Source of the DNA: CAZNMF01 sp964573795
GTDB lineage: Bacteria > Acidobacteriota > Vicinamibacteria > Vicinamibacterales > SCN-69-37
Length of the DNA: 6,119 bases
NCBI GenBank assembly: GCA_964573795.1
Contig: CAZNMF010000387.1
Span: 1 to 6,119, forward strand
Direction of reading: 5' to 3'
The stretch's first letter is position 1. Every line of letters starts with the position of its first letter. A program made the position numbers and the translations under genes. This document shows positions 1 to 3,988 of the stretch, one piece after another. Under the pieces are notes generated by a model. It was given only the letters and a program-made list of their open reading frames with translations. It did no database searches and was not told where the DNA came from.

Positions 1-1
1 T

Positions 2-904
<903 letters not shown>

Positions 905-932
905 GATAGAATTAACTTCGAAGTTCGAAATT

Positions 933-958
933 GCGGCCGGCGCGAGCGCGCCGGCCGC
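933..958 (+). terminator. GC-rich hairpin after pnp, probable terminator
   Basis: A perfect 11-bp stem (GCGGCCGGCGC, loop GAGC, GCGCCGGCCGC) starts 28 bases after the pnp stop. It is followed by CTTCCCCCTCCC, so the usual T-run is weak. It could end pnp transcription or protect the 3' end of the mRNA. The position directly behind a stop codon and before a gene with its own strong ribosome binding site fits a terminator, but the missing U-tract lowers certainty. A separate 12-base palindrome, AACTTCGAAGTT, lies just upstream at 914-925 in an AT-rich patch. Confidence 0.6.
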
Positions 959-999
959 TTCCCCCTCCCGGCTACGACGCGCCCGTCAGCGTCTCACTA

Positions 1000-1006
1000 G
1001 AGGAGG
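1000..1006 (+). promoter_or_regulatory. Strong Shine-Dalgarno site deciding a GTG start
   Basis: GAGGAGG lies five bases before GTG at 1012. It is the only strong ribosome binding site near the 5' end of the cupredoxin frame, and it favours GTG 1012 over the in-frame TTG at 931, which lies inside the preceding hairpin. Confidence 0.8.
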
Positions 1007-1011
1007 ATCTC

Positions 1012-1596
1012 GTGCCGCAACGCGCTCCGCACTCTCGCTCACGAACGATATTTGCCGCCATTGCCGTCGCGCTGGCCGGCGTCGTCGCGTCCGGCGTCGT
1101 GCTCGTCGCGCAAGCCAAGCGGGACTTCGACGTCGTCGCGCGCAAGTACAGTTTTCGCGTGTCGGGCAACGACGCTCCGGAAATCCGCGTCACGCAGAAC
1201 GATCTCGTCCACATCACGTTTTCGACCGAGGACATCCCGCACAGCTTCACCATCGAAGATCCGCCGTACCGCATCATGCGCAAGGCCGAGCCCGGCAAGC
1301 CCGTGTCGTTCGACTTCCGCGCCGACACGCCCGGCCGATTCCGGTTCTTCTGCAACCTGACGATCGACGAGAAGTGCAAGGACATGCAGGGTACGCTCAT
1401 CGTCGAGCGCGCGCGAGAGATCATCCTGTCCGCCGGGTCTAAAGACCCGGCCTACATCTATCAGACCGACATCCCGCCGCCGGTCACCGGCGACCGTCAC
1501 GTCACGTCACCGGCCACCGTCGCTCGCGCCGCCACGTCACCGTCGCCGGCCATCGTCGCCGTCGCCCAAAGGACCGTAGCCCGAAATCGGATGTAG
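1012..1596 (+). CDS. Membrane-anchored cupredoxin-like protein, C-terminus formed by a repeat
   Basis: This is a small exported or membrane-anchored protein with a CuA-type cupredoxin fold. Residues count from GTG 1012. A basic N-terminus is followed by one hydrophobic segment (about 14-33), a signal anchor or signal peptide. The domain spans about 40-132, with IPHSFTI (His77), the PG-x-FRFFC strand (Cys114) and MQGTLIVE. In cytochrome oxidase subunit II and nitrous oxide reductase, CuA ligands follow C-x3-C-x3-H-x2-M. Here the same spacing gives Cys114, Ile118, Cys122 and Met125, so the second Cys is Ile and the His is Cys. Copper binding is therefore uncertain, and an atypical mononuclear site or none is possible. 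Oxidase or N2O reductase activity should not be assumed. The domain ends near residue 135. The remaining roughly 55 residues (GSKDPAY onward) are encoded by a repeat unit present again at 2274-2712, so they are probably acquired sequence. The stop is the TAG inside the GTAG beside a REP hairpin. Transfer of electrons or copper outside the membrane is a guess from the fold. Confidence 0.82.
   Translation: MPQRAPHSRSRTIFAAIAVALAGVVASGVVLVAQAKRDFDVVARKYSFRVSGNDAPEIRVTQNDLVHITFSTEDIPHSFTIEDPPYRIMRKAEPGKPVSFDFRADTPGRFRFFCNLTIDEKCKDMQGTLIVERAREIILSAGSKDPAYIYQTDIPPPVTGDRHVTSPATVARAATSPSPAIVAVAQRTVARNRM
1432..1451 (-). repeat. REP hairpin 1 (inverted orientation)
   Basis: GCCGGGTCTAAAGACCCGGC forms a 9-bp stem with a two-base loop. 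CTAC follows directly, so the opposite strand reads GTAG then stem, the arrangement known from REP elements recognised by RAYT transposases. The preceding CTGTCC (1426-1431) also occurs, inverted, beside hairpins 2 and 5, so the element may begin there and the cupredoxin's native sequence may end earlier. Confidence 0.85.
1515..1572 (+). repeat. Single spacer unit of the short composite repeat
   Basis: This stretch starts CACCGTCGCTCGC and ends in CCAAAGG. It is the only copy of a unit that occurs about four times, in diverged form, in the long composite repeat. Its left edge matches the first unit there (2357) and its body matches the last one (2600). Confidence 0.8.
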
Positions 1597-1616
1597 GCCG
1601 GGTCTTTAGACCCGGC
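1597..1616 (+). repeat. REP hairpin 2 with GTAG
   Basis: GCCGGGTCTTTAGACCCGGC is the exact reverse complement of hairpin 1. It is preceded directly by GTAG (1593-1596), and GTAGCCCGAAAT lies further upstream at 1576-1587. The TAG of the adjacent GTAG is the stop codon of the cupredoxin frame. Confidence 0.85.
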
Positions 1617-1699
1617 GGACAGACGCGGAAGTCACAAGCGAACGGGTAGGCGGCACTCGCCACTGTCGCGGCTGCGAGTAGAACGTCCCCGCTCGGGCG
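1617..1699. other. Spacer between REP hairpins, no gene seen
   Basis: After the conserved CGGACAGACGCG tail (up to 1627), this stretch shows no ribosome binding site, convincing promoter or conserved coding frame. A 60-codon minus-strand frame crosses it but is built partly from repeat sequence (it reads PPGLETRPTSDFG across hairpin 3), so I do not call it a gene. Confidence 0.6.
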
Positions 1700-1720
1700 G
1701 TAGCCCGAAATCAGATGTGG

Positions 1721-1740
1721 GCCGGGTCTCTAAACCCGGC
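1721..1740 (+). repeat. REP hairpin 3, variant with GTGG
   Basis: GCCGGGTCTCTAAACCCGGC keeps a 7-bp outer stem but has lost perfect pairing near the loop. The adjacent tetranucleotide is GTGG in place of GTAG. The upstream GTAGCCCGAAAT (1700-1711) and the downstream CGGACACGCG are retained, so it is clearly a diverged member of the same family. It lies 43 bases upstream of the chosen RAYT start. Confidence 0.8.
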
Positions 1741-1783
1741 GGACACGCGTCAGTCCGGCACATCGCTTGCTCGAATGTCGCGC

Positions 1784-2284
1784 ATGGCGCGCCCGCATCG
1801 ATTGCACGGCTCAAATTACGTCGGCATCAGGTCGTACTTCCTGACGATCTGCTCGCACGCGCGCTCGGCGCCGTTCACAGACGCGAAGGTTGTTGCCGGC
1901 ACGCGGGATGATTTCGTACGCGCGGCCGAGACAGAACAGCAGGAGATTCTCGTCTACTGCTTCATGCCCGACCATCTTCATCTCGTCGTGACCGGCACAT
2001 CCGAGATCAGCGATCTCACGCGCTTCGTCCGTCTGGCAAAACAACGATCGGGCTATCACTTTTCTCAGACGTCTCGCATGCGGCTCTGGCAGGACAGCTA
2101 CTTCGAGCGCGCGCTGCGAAATGCGGATGTGGAGACTCGCGTCATCCGTTATGTCATCGACAATCCGATCCGGGCAGGTCTGGTGACCTCGCCTGCGGAC
2201 TATCAACACTGGGGCTCGCAGCGCTATTCGCGCGAGGCCCTACTCAACTCTGTTGCCGATGCGTCGTGGGATCGCCGGGTCTAA
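1784..2284 (+). CDS. REP-associated tyrosine transposase (RAYT, Y1/HUH family)
   Basis: This 166-residue protein is a single-domain Y1 (IS200-like) HUH nuclease of the RAYT group, which cuts and rejoins single-stranded REP DNA. The N-terminus MARPHRLHGSNYVGIRSYFL is the usual RAYT opening, so I chose ATG 1784. ATG 1775 adds three residues and ATG 1715 lies inside hairpin 3. No clear Shine-Dalgarno site precedes any of them. The metal-binding motif is His64-Leu-His66 in MPDHLHLVV, the WQDSYFER motif is at 102-109, and the likely nucleophile is the Tyr of RYVIDNPIRAGLV (Tyr123). All the expected motifs are present, so the enzyme looks intact. The last codons, CGC CGG GTC TAA, lie in REP hairpin 4, which supplies the stop. 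Two counted 60-base lines inside the gene are 60% and 55% GC against 77% for one line of smc, suggesting separate ancestry. Family identity is secure; present activity is not shown. Confidence 0.92.
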   Translation: MARPHRLHGSNYVGIRSYFLTICSHARSAPFTDAKVVAGTRDDFVRAAETEQQEILVYCFMPDHLHLVVTGTSEISDLTRFVRLAKQRSGYHFSQTSRMRLWQDSYFERALRNADVETRVIRYVIDNPIRAGLVTSPADYQHWGSQRYSREALLNSVADASWDRRV

Positions 2285-2293
2285 AGACCCGGC
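2274..2293 (-). repeat. REP hairpin 4, supplies the RAYT stop codon
   Basis: The sequence is identical to hairpin 1, with CTAC directly behind it. The TAA at 2282-2284, next to and partly in the two-base loop, ends the RAYT frame. Bases to the left (GGGATC) differ from those beside hairpin 1, which marks the left limit of identity between the composite units at about 2273. Confidence 0.85.
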
Positions 2294-2356
2294 CTACATC
2301 TATCAGACCGACATCCCGCCGCCGGTCACCGGCGACCGTCACGTCACGTCACCGGC

Positions 2357-2657
2357 CACCGTCGCTCGCACCGCCACGTCAACGTCGCCGGCCATCGTCG
2401 CCGTCGCGCGGCACTGTCGCTCGCGCCGCCACGTCACCAGTCGTCGGCCATCGTCGCCGTCGCCGTCGCCATCGCCGGCGCCCGTCACCGTCGCGCGACA
2501 CTGTCGCTGGCACCGTCGCGTCACCCGTCGTCGGCCATCGTCACCCGTCACCATCGCCGGCAGCCGCTACCGTCGCCGGCACCCGCCGCCGTCGCGCGGC
2601 ACCGTCGCTCGCGCCGCCACGTCACCGTCGCCGGCCATCGTCGCCGTCGCCCAAAGG
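2357..2657 (+). repeat. Four degenerate tandem spacer units
   Basis: Units start at 2357, 2412, 2499 and 2600, each with CAC(C/T)GTCGCT(C/G)GC, and contain GGCCATCGTC. Successive starts are 55, 87 and 101 bases apart, so the units vary through internal expansion of CGTCGCC-type sequence. The three distances sum to 243, exactly the length missing from the short composite copy. Confidence 0.75.
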
Positions 2658-2681
2658 ACCGTAGCCCGAAATCGGATGTAG

Positions 2682-2701
2682 GCCGGGTCTTTAGACCCGG
2701 C
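2682..2701 (+). repeat. REP hairpin 5 with GTAG, supplies the M48 stop codon
   Basis: The sequence is identical to hairpin 2, preceded by GTAG (2678-2681) and by GTAGCCCGAAAT (2661-2672). On the minus strand the TAA within it (2693-2691) ends the M48 protease gene. It lies at the junction of two convergent genes and could act as a bidirectional RNA 3'-end structure, although no T-run is present on either side. Confidence 0.85.
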
Positions 2702-3818
2702 GGACAGACGCGTTTCGATAGTGCTCCGCCAGCGCCAATCGCTCGGCCACGGGCGGATGACGATGGTAGAGCCAGCGCGCGAGCGTGGAGGGCCGCTCGT
2801 CGGCGAGGTGTTTGGCGCTGAGGCGGCGGACGGCGGCCCCGAACGCGTCAGCCTGGCCGGTCCACGAGAGCGCGAAGGCGTCGGCACGGCGCTCGTGCCG
2901 CCGCGACTGCGCATGGCGAAGCGGCGTCAGCACGGCCCACACGACGAGCGTGGTCAGCGCGATGAGCGGCAGCGCGGCCAGATCGGCGGGCCCGGCGACG
3001 CTCAGCGCTGGGCCGACGGCGACGAGGACACGATCAGCGAGCAGCAACGCGACGGCCATCACGCCGGCATCGAGGATCAGCGTGCGCCACAGATCGCGAT
3101 GCGCGTGATGCGCCAGCTCGTGCGCGACGACCACTTCGATCTCGTCGTCGGGCCACGTCCGTACGATGTCGGACGACACGAGCACGCGACGTCCTCGTCC
3201 GACGCCAGTCACGAGGGCCGTCATCGCGCGCTCGTCGGCCGTCCACTCGTGGATACCGGCAACGGGCACGCGCACGCGCGCCGCGAGCGCGTGCAAACGC
3301 GACGACAACTCCGGCTTCGACATCGGCCGCGCGGGCGACAAGCGTGCCAGCACGCCGGGCACGCCATGCTGAATCGCGACGAGCCCGGCGGACAACAGCA
3401 CGCCCGCGGCCATCCACCACCATCGACCGGCAAGTTGAGCCGACGCGCTGACGATCAGGCTGCCGACGAGCACGACCGGCAGCGCCACCAGCGTCGCCTG
3501 TGCCTGCGCGACCAGCACGTCTTCGACGTGCCCTTCGGTCCGGCCGTACGCATGGTCGACTTTCAGCGCGAGATAGAGCACTGCAGGAAGGGCCGCGATC
3601 TCCCAGACGACGAGCACCGAGACGACGAACAGGCCCAACGCGGCGATGGCGCGCGCCGCATCCGGAAGGCCGTCTGTCACGCGCCATGCGGCGTCGCCGA
3701 GCCAGCGCGCCGCGGGTGTCGCCGCAAGAACCGCGAGCGTGAGCCCGGCCAGACACCACGCCGCTATCGCCGCTCGCCGGCGCAGCCGCTGATACCGTGT
3801 CGCGCGGGGCTCGTTCAT
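2691..3818 (-). CDS. Membrane-embedded M48 family zinc metalloprotease
   Basis: This 375-residue integral membrane protease belongs to the M48 (Ste24/HtpX-like) family, which cleaves membrane or membrane-associated proteins. Hydrophobic segments lie at about 14-33, 55-85, 105-128 and 132-150, then about 247-270 and 280-298 after the active site. The zinc motif is HELAHH (His233, Glu234, His237). The third ligand is probably Glu309 in RRHERRADAFAL, with the family's Asp at 313. HPPVAERL (about 354-361) is the usual C-terminal M48 motif. ATG 3818 is the only start that keeps the first membrane segment with a basic leader. It has no clear ribosome binding site, because a GTAGCCC-type repeat runs up to the start codon. 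The final residues ASVRRV and the TAA are encoded by the REP tail and hairpin 5. The gene faces the same way as smc, 170 bases downstream of it, with repeats between, so an operon is possible but not shown. The substrate is unknown. Confidence 0.92.
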   Translation of the reverse strand: MNEPRATRYQRLRRRAAIAAWCLAGLTLAVLAATPAARWLGDAAWRVTDGLPDAARAIAALGLFVVSVLVVWEIAALPAVLYLALKVDHAYGRTEGHVEDVLVAQAQATLVALPVVLVGSLIVSASAQLAGRWWWMAAGVLLSAGLVAIQHGVPGVLARLSPARPMSKPELSSRLHALAARVRVPVAGIHEWTADERAMTALVTGVGRGRRVLVSSDIVRTWPDDEIEVVVAHELAHHAHRDLWRTLILDAGVMAVALLLADRVLVAVGPALSVAGPADLAALPLIALTTLVVWAVLTPLRHAQSRRHERRADAFALSWTGQADAFGAAVRRLSAKHLADERPSTLARWLYHRHPPVAERLALAEHYRNASVRRV

Positions 3819-3858
3819 TTCGGGCTACAGGCTACGGGCTACAGGCTGCGGGCTACGG
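3817..3858 (-). repeat. GTAGCCC tandem repeat abutting the M48 start
   Basis: On the + strand a 14-base unit GGGCTACAGGCTAC is repeated at 3822-3835 and 3836-3849 (one change, GC for AC at the end), with a partial third copy at 3850-3858. On the gene strand this reads as serial GTAGCC(C/T) blocks. Its final GTAGCCCGAAAT (3828-3817) overlaps the ATG of the protease and is the same 12-mer found upstream of REP hairpins 2, 3 and 5. Confidence 0.8.
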
Positions 3859-3867
3859 CGAACGCCT

Positions 3868-3955
3868 GGCGGCCACAAGGGCAGCCCCACAGCCAGGCTA
3901 CGGGCGACGGGCTGTGGGCCACGAGAACTCGTAGGGGCGGCCCTTGTGGCCGCCC
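3868..3955. repeat. Second GTAG-type palindromic repeat, inverted pair
   Basis: Bases 3868-3888 and 3934-3954 are inverted copies with one mismatch in 21. The right copy is preceded by GTAG (3931-3934) and is itself a hairpin: GGGCGGCC, loop CTTGT, GGCCGCCC. The left copy, read on the minus strand, is preceded by GTGG and has a mismatched stem. An inner pair, CCACAGCC (3887-3894) and GGCTGTGG (3910-3917), can nest within. It is unrelated in sequence to the GCCGGGTCT family but has the same organisation. It fills most of the space between smc and the protease gene and could also end smc transcription. Confidence 0.75.
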
Positions 3956-3988
3956 GGCATGTATCCTCGTGCCGTAAGCCATCGAACA

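Larger units (their letters stand above)
1432..1627. repeat. Composite REP unit, short copy (BIME-like)
   Basis: This 196-base unit has two inverted REP hairpins at its ends (1432-1451 and 1597-1616) and a spacer of CGTCGCCG-rich sequence. It is base-for-base the same as the unit at 2274-2712, apart from 243 bases absent here (collinear offsets of 83 bases on the left and 112 on the right). The shared tail after the second hairpin is CGGACAGACGCG. It sits on the 3' end of the cupredoxin gene, and that reading frame stays open through nearly all of it. Confidence 0.9.
1700..2293 (+). mobile_element. RAYT gene with its flanking inverted REP hairpins
   Basis: Hairpin 3 in direct orientation on the left, the transposase gene, and hairpin 4 in inverted orientation on the right form the REP-RAYT-inverted REP layout known for REP-associated tyrosine transposases. 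Such loci are usually domesticated or single-copy. The transposase acts on single-stranded REP sequence by recognising the stem and the adjacent GTAG. Boundaries are inferred from the GTAGCCCGAAAT motif on the left and the end of hairpin 4 on the right. No target-site duplication is expected for this group. Confidence 0.7.
2274..2712. repeat. Composite REP unit, long copy (BIME-like)
   Basis: This 439-base unit has hairpins 4 and 5 at its ends, in opposite orientation, and fills the space between the convergent RAYT and M48 genes. It equals the short copy at 1432-1627 plus 243 extra bases made of three further spacer units. Open frames on the + strand here (for example 2253-2681) translate low-complexity Arg/Ser/Pro/His sequence and end in the same residues as the cupredoxin tail, so they are repeat-derived. 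No other gene is visible between 2285 and 2690. Confidence 0.9.

Noticed and set aside
907..912. TAGAAT as a -10 promoter box for the cupredoxin gene
   Set aside because: No plausible -35 box lies 16-18 bases upstream within the end of pnp, and a strong hairpin lies between it and the gene.
931..1011. N-terminal extension of the cupredoxin from TTG 931
   Set aside because: The TTG is inside the hairpin after pnp. GTG 1012 has GAGGAGG at ideal spacing and gives a normal signal anchor.
1632..1814. 60-residue minus-strand frame
   Set aside because: Part of it is translated REP hairpin 3, it lacks a ribosome binding site, and it overlaps the start of the RAYT gene.
2253..2681. Open frames of 142 and 132 residues on the + strand between RAYT and M48
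   Set aside because: They consist of repeat sequence (Arg/Ser/Pro/His low complexity), end with the same residues as the cupredoxin tail, and have no ribosome binding site or domain.
1432..2701. Regularly recurring palindromes suggesting a CRISPR array
   Set aside because: Spacings are very unequal, orientations alternate, the spacers are themselves repeats, and no cas gene is present. The REP/RAYT explanation fits better.
2721..3977. 418-residue + strand open frame opposite the M48 gene
   Set aside because: It is an antisense shadow of a GC-rich gene. Its composition is dominated by Arg, His, Asp and Gln with no motif, while the opposite strand has HELAHH and membrane segments.
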